43,943 nt of DNA from a virus: the IMG/VR virus record IMGVR_UViG_3300044699_000050, positions 1 through 43,943 of that record, one strand, 5' to 3'. The notes under the pieces are model-generated. The model saw only the letters and a list, made by a program, of their open reading frames with translations. It was not told the DNA's origin and made no database searches. The translations under genes and the position numbers were made by a program. Each line of letters opens with the position of its first letter. Position 1 is the stretch's first letter. Positions 33,238 to 43,693 of this stretch are shown here, one piece after another.

Positions 33238-34269
33238 CGTGAACTGGGATGCGGAATTGCGCGGCGCGGCCATGCTGGTCAAGTCCGGCCTGACGCCCAA
33301 GGACATAAACCGCCCCGAGGCAGCAGCTGTTCGTGATCCTGGCCGGCCGTGACATGGGTCTGTCGCCTGTGCAATCGCTGCGCTCGATTCGTGTGATCCA
33401 AGGCAAGCTTGAACTCTCCGCGGACGTGCAGCTTGGCATGTTCCACCAGCGCGGGGGCAAGTCGCAGTGGCTCGAGCTCACGGACAAGTCGGTCAAGCTC
33501 AAGTTGGTCGCACCCTGGTCGATCGAGGCGCACGTGTGCACCTATACGATCGAAGACGCCAAGCGCGCTGGCCTGCTCTCCAATCAGACCTGGACTAAGT
33601 ATCCGAAGGCCGATGCTGCGCTCACGCGCCATCACTACCGGACTGAAGGATATTGGCTTCATTCTGGGCTCTGGCGTGTATGCGCCTGGCGAGATCAGCG
33701 AAGGTGAAGTCATCATCGATCAGCACACGGGCGAGGTGCTGCCAGGTGAGGTGACGATCGCGGAAAAGGTGGTGGCCGCCGATGTGCAGCCTACCGCTGG
33801 CGTTGTCTCCGAACTTCCGGCAGACATCTACGCAGGCGTCAAGCTCACGGCCGAGCTGATCGCCACATCGATCAAGGCGGCCAATACCACCGGCGCGCTC
33901 AATGTCTACTTGAGCCTCGACAACGCCGATGAAAAGATCGCGGTCAAATCCATGCTCAAGGGCATGCTCAACAAAGACGAGCTCAAGACCTTCCGCGTGG
34001 CCTACGACGATTACTGCAAAGAGCAGATCGCCAATATGCCCTCCGCAGTCGAGGAAGAGGGCGAGCGCTATCACGAATGGCGGCGCGAAAAAGAGCCCGT
34101 TGTGCTGGGCGCCGAGCCCGACATCAAAGACGTGCGCGCTCTGATCAAACAAGGCGATCTGGATACTGCGGCAGATGTGGCCAGCTCGCTCAGCGATTCG
34201 GTATTGCGCAAGATCGCCGAGGACGAAGTGTTGAAGGCGAGCTCGGCCAAAGCAAAGAGCATCGCATGA
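33215..34269 (+). CDS. RecT-like single-strand annealing protein, frame-shifted
   Basis: Three frames join with shifts near 33318 and 33630 into about 350 residues. The pattern AAMLVKSGLTPKDI, LAGRDMGLSPVQSLRSIRVI, GKLELSADVQLGMF and YPKAMLRSRAI is that of phage RecT-type annealing proteins. The C-terminal 200 residues form an acidic helical domain, with a second helical block ending AKAKSIA. It would promote recombination and genome circularisation during replication. It precedes a small Cys protein and a nuclease-like gene. Confidence 0.72.
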
Positions 34270-34460
34270 GCATGCCCTGTCAGATCTGTGGCGCGCAGGC
34301 CTACATCCGCGAGACCAAGTTCGTGCCCAATAGCCAAAAGCGGCGCCCGCACGTGTGGCGGCGCTACCACTGCACGGGGCCCGACAAGCATCGCTTCACC
34401 TCGATCGAGATCGCGGTGGTGGGCGAGCACAAGCCCTACACCTATCTAGGAGAGTTTAAT
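34266..34460 (+). CDS. Small zinc-ribbon protein
   Basis: MSMPCQICGAQAYIRETKF with CQICG and a later HCTGPDKH: a four-ligand zinc site. About 64 residues. The frame runs on past 34460 without homology; a TAA at 34457-34459 in another frame probably is the real stop, one indel away. It is ATGA-coupled to the RecT-like gene. It may bind DNA. Confidence 0.6.
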
Positions 34461-34834
34461 GACTACCGGATTGCGCTGGTCAGAGGATCCTGCTCAAAGC
34501 GTATCAGACGGGCAAGGATGCGGCGATCAAGCCGCTGTCGAACAAATACCATGCAGTTAAGACGGGAGAATACGACAGCAAGCGCGAGGCGGCACGAGGT
34601 TTGCAACTGCAATTGCTGGAGAAGGCGAAGAAGATCTTCGGACTTGAGCACCATACGGTATTCCCGCTGAGTGTCAACGGTGAGCATATCTGCAACTACG
34701 AGGCCGATTTCATCTATCAGGATGAGAGTTTCAAGACGGTCGTGGAAGATGTGAAGGGCGTGCGCACCGATTTGTACAAGCTCAAGAAGAAGCTGATGAA
34801 AGCAATTTATAACATTGACATTATTGAGGTGTGA
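34459..34834 (+). CDS. DUF1064-type nuclease-like protein, frame-shifted
   Basis: The ATG at 34459 has AGGAGA upstream. After one shift near 34495 it reads KYHAVKTGEYDSKREAARGL, then Asp/Glu-containing YEADFIYQDE and VVEDVKGVRT: the E...D...ExK arrangement of PD-(D/E)XK nucleases as in DUF1064. About 125 residues. It could process recombination intermediates. Confidence 0.7.
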
Positions 34835-34835
34835 T

Positions 34836-35069
34836 GTGAGTATGAGAGAGCCGCCGCATTTGGGCAAAGATTTATACAAAGGGATGGTCCAGTTCGTGAT
34901 GAAAGACCCGGCCTCGGTTTTGATCGACTGGGGCAAAAAGCGCATCTTGAAGGGCACAACCGAAGGCAAGGGGCAAGGGGCCATTGCCGTGTATCGGGCC
35001 AAGGCGAGCGAGCGCAGCAAGCGCGCTCGAGCGGCGGCTAAGGCGCGCAAGAACCTGGCTAAGACGTGA
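34836..35069 (+). CDS. Small basic protein
   Basis: A GTG at 34836 or ATG at 34842 starts MREPPHLGKDLYKGMVQFVM; the last 25 residues are Lys/Arg/Ala-rich, ending ARKNLAKT. About 76 residues. The basic tail suggests nucleic-acid binding. Coupled to the following peptide by GTGA. Confidence 0.55.
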   Translation: MSMREPPHLGKDLYKGMVQFVMKDPASVLIDWGKKRILKGTTEGKGQGAIAVYRAKASERSKRARAAAKARKNLAKT

Positions 35070-35152
35070 GGCGAAGATGGCGCGAGGCGTTCAGCCCGAT
35101 CTTATTCAGCGTGCTGATCCTCATTTTGGTCTTGCTCGTATTGGGCTGGTGA
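35066..35152 (+). CDS. 28-residue membrane peptide
   Basis: GTG start in GTGA overlap. A basic start VRRRWREAF is followed by a hydrophobic helix SPILFSVLILILVLLVLGW. Too short for a family match. Confidence 0.45.
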   Translation: MRRRWREAFSPILFSVLILILVLLVLGW

Positions 35153-35239
35153 ATGCTGCGGCCGCATATAGGCACAAACTGACGTTTGTCGTCAAAGGTG
35201 CGTTATGTCAACTGTCTAAATGAGAATGGACACAATCTA

Positions 35240-35513
35240 ATGTTGCGCCTGCACACGATCCTAGTGGCGCTTCTCCTGTTCGAGGTGCCGGCCGCACCGC
35301 AGCCGCAGCGCCCGGCTGGACGCTCACCGAATCGAACGTGGTTTACATGGTCATTCGCAATCCAAACGGGCGGAGCAAAGCGCGATCTATTCGAGTGCGG
35401 ATTGGGTGTTTTACAGCTTCGATGACGGCGGTATTGCGGTTTGGAATGGTCAAGCCATCATCGATTTGTCATGGGTTCCGGCCATTCCAATCTACAAACT
35501 CCTAAAACAATAA
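35240..35513 (+). CDS. Small exported protein, frame-shifted
   Basis: Starts with a signal-type stretch MLRLHTILVALLLFEVPAAP. After shifts near 35300 and 35385 it reads WTLTESNVVYMVIRNPNG, then SADWVFYSFDDGGIAVWNGQ, ending at a TAA. About 91 residues with beta pattern. It is probably periplasmic. Family unknown. Confidence 0.5.
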
Positions 35514-35525
35514 AGGTTGATTGCC

Positions 35526-36062
35526 ATGCGTACACTGATCGCTCTGCTCTGCCTGCTGTGCTCGATCGACGTCTTTGCCGACACTATCTGGTCAAATAGT
35601 GCGGTGCCGTCCGCAACCGCGCCGTCCACAGACGATTACAATCTGGGAACGAAATTCCATGCCGCCGCAGGTTATGTGATCGGCATTCGCTATTATCGAC
35701 TCTCCAACGATCCCGGTCCGCATATCGGTCGACTGTACAATTCGGCCGCACGCTGCTCGCGCAGGTGACATTTGTAAATGAAACCGCTTCGGGCTGGCAG
35801 TTGCAGCTGCTCGATGTGCCGGTCTTGCTGGTCGATTTAGCCGACTATGTCGTTGCGGTCAACTACAACGGCGGCGCGGGCTCGGCCTTCGCCTACACGC
35901 CCAATGCGCCGGCGGTAGACAACGGGTTTTGCATGCCAACTCGGCGGGGTCTATAGCTTTACCGTCAATGCTTTCCCACGCGTCCACACCAATGGCTATT
36001 ATCGCGATGTAGCCTACGCGCCCAAGGCGCGCACCTATATCCTGATTCCCAATGATCAGTAA
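35526..36062 (+). CDS. Secreted DUF4082-domain protein, frame-shifted
   Basis: Signal peptide MRTLIALLCLLCSIDVFA before DTIW. The rest reads across two shifts (near 35750 and 35925) as one DUF4082-like beta domain: YNLGTKFHAAAGYVIGIRYY, HIGRLYN, VTFVNETASGWQLQLLDVPV, YVVAVNYNGG and the VDNG turn. About 178 residues. DUF4082 domains usually occur in large surface or carbohydrate-linked bacterial proteins, so one as a small exported phage protein is unusual. It may bind glycans outside the cell. Confidence 0.7.
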
Positions 36063-36072
36063 GGTCGCCATC

Positions 36073-36947
36073 ATGAGGGCCTTACTTCTTTTTCTCCTGG
36101 CGCTGTTTGCGCTACCGGCCTTAGCCGATGAGCCGCTCTGCGCGCCGATCATGACCAAGCTCACCACGGGCTATTACGATTCGGCCTATCCGTATCCGCA
36201 GCCTAAGCCATCGTTTCCAACCCGTTTGCAGCAGTAGGCGATGGCGCGCCGCGCGTCTGGGCGGCCAGTTCGCCGGCATGTGCGCTCCAACGCGAGCTGT
36301 GTGCAGTGCATTCCTGCGCACCCAACTGCAACGTGAGCAACACGGCGGCCTATACCTGTCCCTATGCGGTCAACACCTCACCGCCGCACAGTTGCAGCTC
36401 TCCATTTTGGGATACGGCTTGGCCCAACATCGCATGCGCCGAAGGCTATACCGAGATCACCTCGGGGCCCAACGTTGGCAAGTGCTACAGCAAAAACGAG
36501 TCGTTGCTCGACCAGATCAACGGCGACTTGGGCTCGACCTATGTGCGAAACAGTGATGGCAACCTGACCAATTACACGGACACTCGCGGCCAGGACTGGA
36601 ATGTGACGAGCTTCGACGCGCAGAACCGTCCGATCGCATGGGTCAATCCAGACGGCACCACTAGCACGGTTGTCTACTATCCGGGCAGCAATCAGATCTA
36701 CAGCCGGCAACGGGCGGGCGGCCCTAGGCTGTTCAATGTCACGCCGGGCGTTCGTGGGCAAGCAGAGATATTGCGCTCAGACGGCGTGTATTCAGATGCC
36801 GGTACCTGGAATCAGGCGGCGGCGGCGGGCACCATGACGCTGGTGCGTCCAGCGGCCGGCGCGCCGCAAATCACGCTATTGGTAGCCAGTGGCGTGGCGG
36901 GATTGGCGGTAGGCAATCAGGTCTATACGTTCTTTGAGCGATCTTAA
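36073..36947 (+). CDS. Secreted Cys-rich protein, frame-shifted
   Basis: Signal peptide MRALLLFLLALFALPALA before DEP. A shift near 36213 joins the start to the long second frame. About 291 residues. It has a Cys-rich part (residues about 60-130), then a YD-repeat-like part (NLTNYTDTRGQDWNVTSFDA, then WVNPDGTTSTVVYYPGS) and a hydrophobic helix ITLLVASGVAGLAVG near the end. The YD-like part recalls RHS-type proteins, but one such stretch is not enough to call it. Confidence 0.6.
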
Positions 36948-37248
36948 AGCCGCGGCATCGATGGCTTGTGCGCGGTGCCGGTCGATTCTGGGCAGATGCC
37001 GAAAGCGCACACGATCGCGAGGCGCGCTGCAATGCGCAGTACAACCGCGACGAGAACATCTGCGGCGTGTATCTCAGCAACAACTACACCAAGCCCGGCG
37101 GCACACCTTACACCAACGATGTGGTGCTGTGGAACCTGCACCGCTACACCGTGTGCAAGGCCAGTGCCATTCGCAGGCTAGGCCAATGCCTGAGCGCGAG
37201 ACGCTAGAAGAGCTCGAATTGATCCACCAAGGAGCGCCGAATCCGTGA
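36934..37248 (+). CDS. Small Cys protein, frame-shifted
   Basis: A TTG start overlaps the previous gene. Across shifts near 36975 and 37180 it reads CNAQYNRDENICGVYLSN, LWNLHRYTVCKASAIRR and MPERETLEELELIHQGAPNP, ending at a TGA that overlaps the next GTG. The spaced Cys pattern resembles short domains at the ends of RHS-type proteins. Not proven. Confidence 0.5.
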   Translation: MSDLKAAASMACARCRSILGRCRKRTRSRGALQCAVQPRREHLRRVSQQQLHQARRHTLHQRCGAVEPAPLHRVQGQCHSQARPMPERETLEELELIHQGAPNP

Positions 37249-37442
37249 ACGCCGATCCGTGCATCAGCATCCTCCCGCGCAATCTCGTCTACACCTGCGA
37301 GCATTGCGCGGGGCGTCTGGACGCGACCAACTATCTGGTCGACGCGTTCAAATGCTACGACGGGACAATTGAACACATTCTTTGCTTCGATTGCATGCGC
37401 GAGTTTACACTGGACATGCACAAACGCAGGAGAGCGCAATGA
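37245..37442 (+). CDS. Small zinc-ribbon-like protein
   Basis: A 65-residue protein with CEHC near residue 18 and CFDC near residue 47: two CxxC pairs, likely one zinc site. Starts GTG in GTGA overlap and ends ATGA with the next start. Confidence 0.6.
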   Translation: MNADPCISILPRNLVYTCEHCAGRLDATNYLVDAFKCYDGTIEHILCFDCMREFTLDMHKRRRAQ

Positions 37443-37605
37443 CCGACGCAGACCGCCGATAGCGCAGAAGCATGATCTGCTCAATATTACCGCCATTGAG
37501 ATGAATGCAAACCCCCAATGGAACGACCAAGTCCTCGCCGCCATCGCAGAGGCTCGCGCAGAAGGCATCGCAGAAGGCATCGCAGAGGAGATGAAGAAAT
37601 CCTAA
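37439..37605 (+). CDS. Small helical protein with AEGIAEGIAE repeat, frame-shifted
   Basis: The likely ATG at 37439 and the frame from 37501 (MNANPQWNDQVLAAIAEARA) join after a shift near 37460. A short tandem GCAGAAGGCATC repeat gives AEGIAEGIAE. It directly precedes the radical SAM gene, and its end is uncertain because of a likely missing A at 37596-37599. Confidence 0.45.
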
Positions 37606-39603
37606 TCTATCTCGCCGATCTGACGCACACCGGCATGATCGTTGCCAGCAACGTCTTCCCGCTGGGAATCGGCTTGATCGGCGCCAACATCATGAAGGAG
37701 ATCCCACAGGCTCGAGTCGAGCTATTCAAGTATCCGCTGATCTTGACGCAGCCCTATCGCGTGAGACGCCGGATCTTGTGGGCTTCAGCAACTATAGCTG
37801 GAGCTGCAACATTGGCATGGCCTACGCACAGAGAATCAAATCGCGCTGGCCTACAACAATAATAATCGCAGGAGGCCAAATTATGGCGCGACCGATGAAG
37901 AACACGCTGATTTTTGGACTCGATTTCCGTTCGTTGACTTCTACATCGTCAAAGAGGGGAATTGGTTACGGTGCAGCTGCTTACTGAGCTCGCTCGCAAC
38001 CAATGGCAATGTGATGGTGTGCGAGTGCCCAGCTGCCATCGCGCAGAGCTCGGCGAAATCATCAAACCCGACCTTGCCCCACGAGTCAAATCCCTCGATG
38101 ATCTCCCGAGTCCATATCAATACGGACTGATGGACAAGTTTTTCGATGACGTTTTGATACCACTAGTACATACCACACGGGGATGCCCATTTAAATGTTC
38201 GTTTTGCACAGAAGGGACTAAATATTATGACGTCGTGCTAAGAGGACTACGCTCGCTGATGACCTCGAATATATCGGGCAACGCCGAGGCAAACTTGCAG
38301 ACCCTTTACATCTCCGATGCCAATTTCGGAATGTTCAAAGAGGACCGAGACAAGGCGCTTGCCATCGCCGAGAGTCAGCGCAAATACGATTGGCCCCGAT
38401 ATATTCACGTGTCCGGCGGAAGAATCACAAAGAGCGACTTTTGGAAGTTGCTAGCATCATCGGCGGGAGCATGGGAGTTGCGGCAAGTCTCCAGTCAACA
38501 AACAAGGCTGTTCTCGATAACGTACGGCGATCAAATATCTCTTTGGAACAGCTCACCGGCGTGGCTCGAGAAGGTTCAAAAATCGACGCCAACACCTACG
38601 CCGAGATCATCCTCAACCTCCCGGGCGACACCCTCGAAGCGCACACGCAAAGTCTCCGAGACGCGGTAAATTCGGGGCTGAGTTATATCCGCATGTACCA
38701 GCTGATCATGCTGCCTGAAACGGACATGAACACCGCACAGACGCGTGAGCAATTTGGCATGAAAACCATGTGGCGCATCATGCCGCGCTGTTTCGGGCGC
38801 TATCCCTTCCAAGGAGAGGAGTTCAATAGTGCCGAAATCGAAGAAATCTGCATCGCCCAAGACTCGCTTAGCTTTGGGACTACGTCGAGGCGCGCGAGCT
38901 CGACCTCACGATCGAAATCTTCCATAACGCCAATGTTTTCCGTGAGCTATTTGGGCTCTGTAATGTTGCCGGGGTCGAATGGTTTGATCTCCTGCGAAGT
39001 GTTCACGAACGACGTCGGACACATCTCGCTTCGCTATACGCCACATTTAGAGAAGACACTGTCAAGCCGCTATGGGGATCACGTGATGAAGCCCTCGCGT
39101 TCGCGCAAACGAACTTAGACGCCTACCTGACCGAGCAACTGGGCACCAATGAGCTGTTCAACGGCAAGGCCGTGGCGTTTTCAAGCTGCAGGAGGAATTG
39201 CATGATTGCATCTATCGAGAGGCAGCAGAGCTCATACCGGATTACCGTGAGTATCTTGAGGAAGCTCGGGATTTTTCGCTGCGACGTAAGCAAGCCCTCT
39301 TGGAAGACACCGAATCCGATAGCGGAAACTATAGTTATGATTTCCCTGCGCTTGTGGGGTGGACTTTATTGCGGATCCCGATAAGCATCGTCGCGACGTC
39401 GCCATCGTTTCAGTCACACCGCCGAGCAACGTAATACCATTGCGCAACTTGTCCATCAGTACGGAACATCGAACACCGGCCTAGGGCGCATTCTCCTGCG
39501 CGCACATATTAAACGTTTTTTCCGTAACATCGAGTACGATGGCATAATCAGCGATCGCGGTTTCGAGCAGTCTTACCGCCGCTCGACTAACTTGGGGGAT
39601 TGA
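37591..39603 (+). CDS. B12-binding-domain radical SAM enzyme, many frame shifts
   Basis: Reading from an ATG at 37591 (one A missing in its AAA run) gives about 670 residues. The N-terminal part ILIYLADLTHTG, FPLGIGLIGANIMKE and VGFSNYSWSCNIG has the cobalamin-binding fold pattern. The radical SAM motif CPFKCSFC lies near 38185, in the segment HTTRGCPFKCSFCTEG, and binds the 4Fe-4S cluster. Later segments include ILNLPGDTLEAHTQSLRDAV and YIRMYQLIMLPETDM, as in this superfamily. The TGA at 39601 overlaps the TTG start of the epimerase. Such enzymes often methylate or rearrange unreactive carbons, for example on sugars. At least six indels break it. Confidence 0.8.
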
Positions 39604-40516
39604 CATTGCGCATTCTTGTGACAGGTTCCTGCGGCTACGTCGGGTCTTCGCTGGTACCGAAATTGCGTGCAGCTGGACATGTAGTGCACGGTATTGACGT
39701 TAAATGGTTTTACGATGACGGGAGAGCGCCTATGCAGATGTCCGCAGTGTTGCGTTGGATGATGTTCGATTCGACTGTGTCATACACCTGGCAGCGATTT
39801 CTAATGATCCTACTAGTTCTGAGTATCCTCGCCGCAGCTGGGAAACCGGAACTTTGGCCACTTATCGCATTGCCGATGCCGCTGCCCGAGCTGGAGCGCG
39901 GTTTATCTACGCAAGCTCTGTCTCTGTATATGGCGCCGACCGTGGAATGGTTACCGAGGACATGGACCTGCGCCCGCTCTCCGACTACAACAAGCACAAG
40001 ATGGTGGCCGAGCGTGTGCTCCTGTCCTACGCGGATTCAATGCCAGTGCAGATCATCCGGCCTGCAACGATTTGCGGCCTATCGCCGCGCATGCGCCTGG
40101 ATCTCACGGTCAACATGCTCACCGTGCAGGCGCTCAGAGACGGCGTAATGACGATCTACGGCGGCCAGCAATGGCGCCCCTCGATCCACATCGATGACAT
40201 GACAGATCTGTACTTGTTCATGGTCGAGCATCCGGAATTGACCGGCATCTGGAATGCGGGCTTTGAGAATCACTCCCTTATACAGATCGCTGACATATTG
40301 GCCGCGCGACTGGCGCGCAGATCAAAGTCACCGAGGAGCGCGATCGCCGCTCGTATCAAGTCGACTCCAGCAAGCTGCTCAAGACCGGCTTCACTCCGGT
40401 GCGACATATCAGAGTCGCCATTTACGATCTGATCGACGCATGGAAGGCCGGCACGCTGAAAGACGAGCCGCGCTGGAATAATTTTAAATGGATGCGAGAG
40501 CTAGGGTCCGCGATGA
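39600..40516 (+). CDS. NAD-dependent sugar epimerase/dehydratase 1, frame-shifted
   Basis: TTG start coupled to the radical SAM stop. MTLRILVTGSCGYVGSSL has the NAD-binding GxxGxxG. After a shift near 39735 come CVIHLAAISNDPTSSEY, the YASSVSVYG strand, the catalytic YNKHK (YxxxK), and a PSIHIDD segment near 40190. About 305 residues, extended-SDR type. It probably oxidises, epimerises or dehydrates a nucleotide sugar. HldD-like ADP-heptose epimerase is one option, not shown. Confidence 0.8.
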
Positions 40517-41392
40517 GTAACATTCTAGTCGTGGGCGCCCGCAGCTTCAGCGGCCAGCACTTCTGCAAGTACTTGGAAAGATCGGCCATCAAGTCTGGCG
40601 CTCATCGCTGCGACAGCCGAGCATCCCGCTCGCGATGCAGTTCGACTACGCGATCAACTTCGCAGCGCTCAATGTCGTGGCGCCGTCGTGGGAGTATCCG
40701 CCGACTACGTGCGCGTCAACGTGATCGAGACCACTCGGCTATTCGACTTCCTGCGCCAGCAGAAGCACCTCGTTAAGTTCGTACAGGTGAGCACACCAGA
40801 GGTCTATGGCTCGATCCAGGGATTGATCAATGAAAACGTCTGCCATGAGCCCTCAACTCCATACGCCGTCTCTAGGGCCGCAGCGGAGCGAATGGCCCTA
40901 GCCTATCACCGTCGCTACGCTCTGCCCGTAGCGTTCACGCGTGCGTGCAATATCTACGGCCAGGACAGCAACTCTATCGACTCATTCCAAAGCTCATCGT
41001 CAGTATCCGCAAGGCGAGAAGTTCAAGCTCGAGGGCGTGGCGCCTCCTATCGTGCTTCCTGCACGTGCGCGACATGTGCGAGCCTACTACCGGGTCATGA
41101 TGCTGGGCGAAGCACCGCTTGCCTACAACGTCAGCGCGCAGTATCTCTGGAAGATTTGGGAGCTGTCGCCTTCATCTGCAAGCGCATGTTCACCTCGATT
41201 GAGGCGGCTTGCGAGATCGCGCCGGAGCGGCCCGCAAAGACGATCGCTACCACTTGAACATCGACCGCATCCGCGCGCTCGGCTGGTCCGATACGACGCG
41301 ATTAGAGGACGGCATCGCCGAGATGATCAAATGGGTTGACGACACTTCGAGACCCTGCGCCTGCAGCGACCGAATACGAGATCGAGCTATGA
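40513..41392 (+). CDS. NAD-dependent sugar epimerase/dehydratase 2, frame-shifted
   Basis: MSNILVVGARSFSGQHFCKY at the start (NAD loop), later VSTPEVYGSIQG, the active-site YAVSR with RAAAERMAL, and the FTRACNIYGQD strand. The catalytic Lys position appears as Arg (YAVSR), which is odd for an active extended SDR and may be a mis-read base. About 290 residues after four or more indels. Nearest type: NDP-sugar 4-epimerase or 4,6-dehydratase. ATGA-coupled at both ends. Confidence 0.75.
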
Positions 41393-42067
41393 GCAAAACC
41401 TGCATCATCCTCGGCAGCAACAGCGATATTGCAAAGGGATTGATTCCGCTGCTCGGCGCGATGGGTGGAGAGTGCACGGGCAATCGCGCGGGGCGCCTTA
41501 TATCCAATGGGATCTGATCATCAGCTGCATCGGCACGGTGGGCCAGTTGGGCTCTGGCATGAGTTGGATGTGGATCGCATCCGAGAGGGGATCGAGACTA
41601 ATCTGCTCACGCCAATCACTCTGGTGCGCCTGCTGATGAGCTTTCGCAATCCCGGCGCCTCGGTCTGCTTCCTCGCCGGTAGCAATCCGAACATGATCAT
41701 GCCCGGTTACTTCGCCTACAACGTATCGAAGATGGCGCTGCTTAAAGCCGTCGAGCAAATGGACTATGAGACGCCTGATGCTAAGTTTTTTGCGCTGGGC
41801 CCTGGAACGATACTTACGAAGATTCATCAGGCGACACTTGAGGCGCGCTGGCAGAACCCGAAGCTTGAGGCCGCGCTAAACGATGACGCAGATCAACAAC
41901 CCAAGATCCAGCGCGTATATAACACCCTCAAGTGGTGCATCGCGCAGCCGAAGGAAGTGGTCGGCGGGCGCAACATCTGCGCAAGCGATGTGCAGCTAGA
42001 TGACATGGCGCGCCGGTTGAAAGAGGACAACGCACTATGGAAGCTGCGGCGCCATGAAACTCGCTGA
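41389..42067 (+). CDS. Short-chain dehydrogenase/reductase, one frame shift
   Basis: Starts MSKTCIILGSNSDIAKGLIP (nucleotide loop), shift near 41505, then ISCIGTVG, an NLLTPITLVRLL helix, FLAGSN and the active-site YNVSK (YxxxK). About 226 residues. It most likely reduces a keto group of the sugar intermediate. It overlaps the TPP-enzyme gene by 14 bases. Confidence 0.8.
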
Positions 42068-43693
42068 AGCGCTGGCCAAGTTTATCGAATCGCAGGGCGT
42101 GCGCCACGTCTTTGGCGTGTCCGGGGGCGCGAGTCTCCACCTGATACATGGAATCACCGATGCCACGCAAATCCGCTTCATCCCAACAACTCACGAATGT
42201 AACGCAGGATTTAGCGCTGACGCTTACGCGCGCATGTGCGGCCTTGGAGTTGCTCTGGCCACTTCTGGGCCAGGAGCAACGAACCTTATCACTGCAATTG
42301 CTACAAGCTACTATGACTCGGTGCCAGTCCTCTACCTCACCGGCAACGTCGCCACCCATCGCCAGAGCAAAGCGCTCGGTGTCAGGCAATACGGCTTCCA
42401 AGACCACGATATCGTCGCCAGCGTCCGAGACTGCTCCAAATACGCCACTCAATTAAAAGACGCCAATTGCCTGATCGCAACGCTTGAGACGGCGATTTTT
42501 CTAATGCGCGAAGGCCGACCCGGTCCGGCGCTACTGGACATTCCTGATGATATCCAGCGAGCTGATATCCGCTATCCAATCTAGCCGCCGGCCGATCTTC
42601 ATCTGGGGTGCAGGAATGCGCCCCTACGCTGAGGAAGCGCGTACACTGTCCAGATCGTTAGGTATACCTTACGCCTGCACTTGGGGCGCTATCGACCTGG
42701 GGAGAACGACGATGCATTGTTTGCCGGTGGTTTTGGAACTCACGGAGTACGCGCTGCTAACTTTGCGGTGCAGAATTCTGATCTGGTTATCTCGCTGGGC
42801 TCCCGGCTGGATACTAAGGCCACTGGTTTCCCAGCTCACTTTGCCAGAGCTGCGCGCATTGCGATGGTCGATGTTGATGCGGCTGAAATCGCAAAATTTT
42901 CCGCACTTGGAAGAGTAATCGACTTTCCGATCTGCGCTTATGTAGGACAATTCATCGCCGCATTAATGCCTGGAGATGGCGTTACTTTGCTACGTGGTGA
43001 TCGCGCGGAGTGGCAGCTGCGCATCAAGTGGTGGAAAGAGCGCTACGCCATGCCGACCGTAGACTGGCCCGGCATCAATCCATACGAACTCATGAAGGAT
43101 ATTGCGAAGTGGACGACTGCCGAGGACATCATCGTATCCGATACTGGATGTGCGTTGGGATGGGTGATGCAGGGCTTCCCTTTCAAAGGGGAGCGTTTCC
43201 TACATGCTTTCAATATGACGCCTATGGGTACGGCTTGCCAGCGGCCATTGGCGCCCACTTTGCGACTGGGCGGCGCGTGGTGCTCATTACTGGAGACGGC
43301 TCGATCATGATGAGCCTGCCGGAGCTGGCAACTATTTCCCGCTGGAACCTGCCGATCAAGATCATCCTGCTCAACAACGGCGGGCACGCCATGTGCCGCC
43401 AAACACAACGTCAATGGCTCGGCGCGAAGTATCCGGCTACCTCAGTTGAGGGCGGGCTGGGGTTTCCGAAGGATTGGAGAACACTATTCGCATCTTTCGG
43501 AATTGCGCCTTTATTCACTATGGAAGGTGTTTTTAACTGGCCTGTCGGCTCCGCGCTAATCGTTGACATCGACCCCGACGCCCAGCTCATACCGCAGGCC
43601 AAGTATGGACAGCCGCTAGAGGATGCCGATCCGCCGCTGCCGTGGGCAGAGTTAAAAGAACAAATGATCATCGAACCACTGGAGCGTAAATGA
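42054..43693 (+). CDS. TPP-dependent acetolactate-synthase-like enzyme, frame-shifted
   Basis: About 546 residues after correcting breaks near 42580, 42700 and 43227. The first domain has FGVSGGASLHLIHG, the catalytic-type Glu in THECNAGFSADAYAR near residue 47, and ATSGPGATNLITAIA. The middle domain has RPIFIWGAGM and LGSRLDTKATGF. The last domain binds TPP through GDGSIMM and a later NN. The family includes acetolactate synthase and YerE, which adds a two-carbon unit to a keto-sugar in branched-sugar synthesis. Next to sugar epimerases and SDR enzymes, the branched-sugar role is the better guess. Silent differences between the two end copies show that the protein is under selection. Confidence 0.85.

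Noticed and set aside
37550-37590. Short GCAGAAGGCATC tandem repeat as a CRISPR-like or regulatory array
   Set aside because: Only two to three in-frame units giving AEGIAEGIAE; it is a protein repeat.
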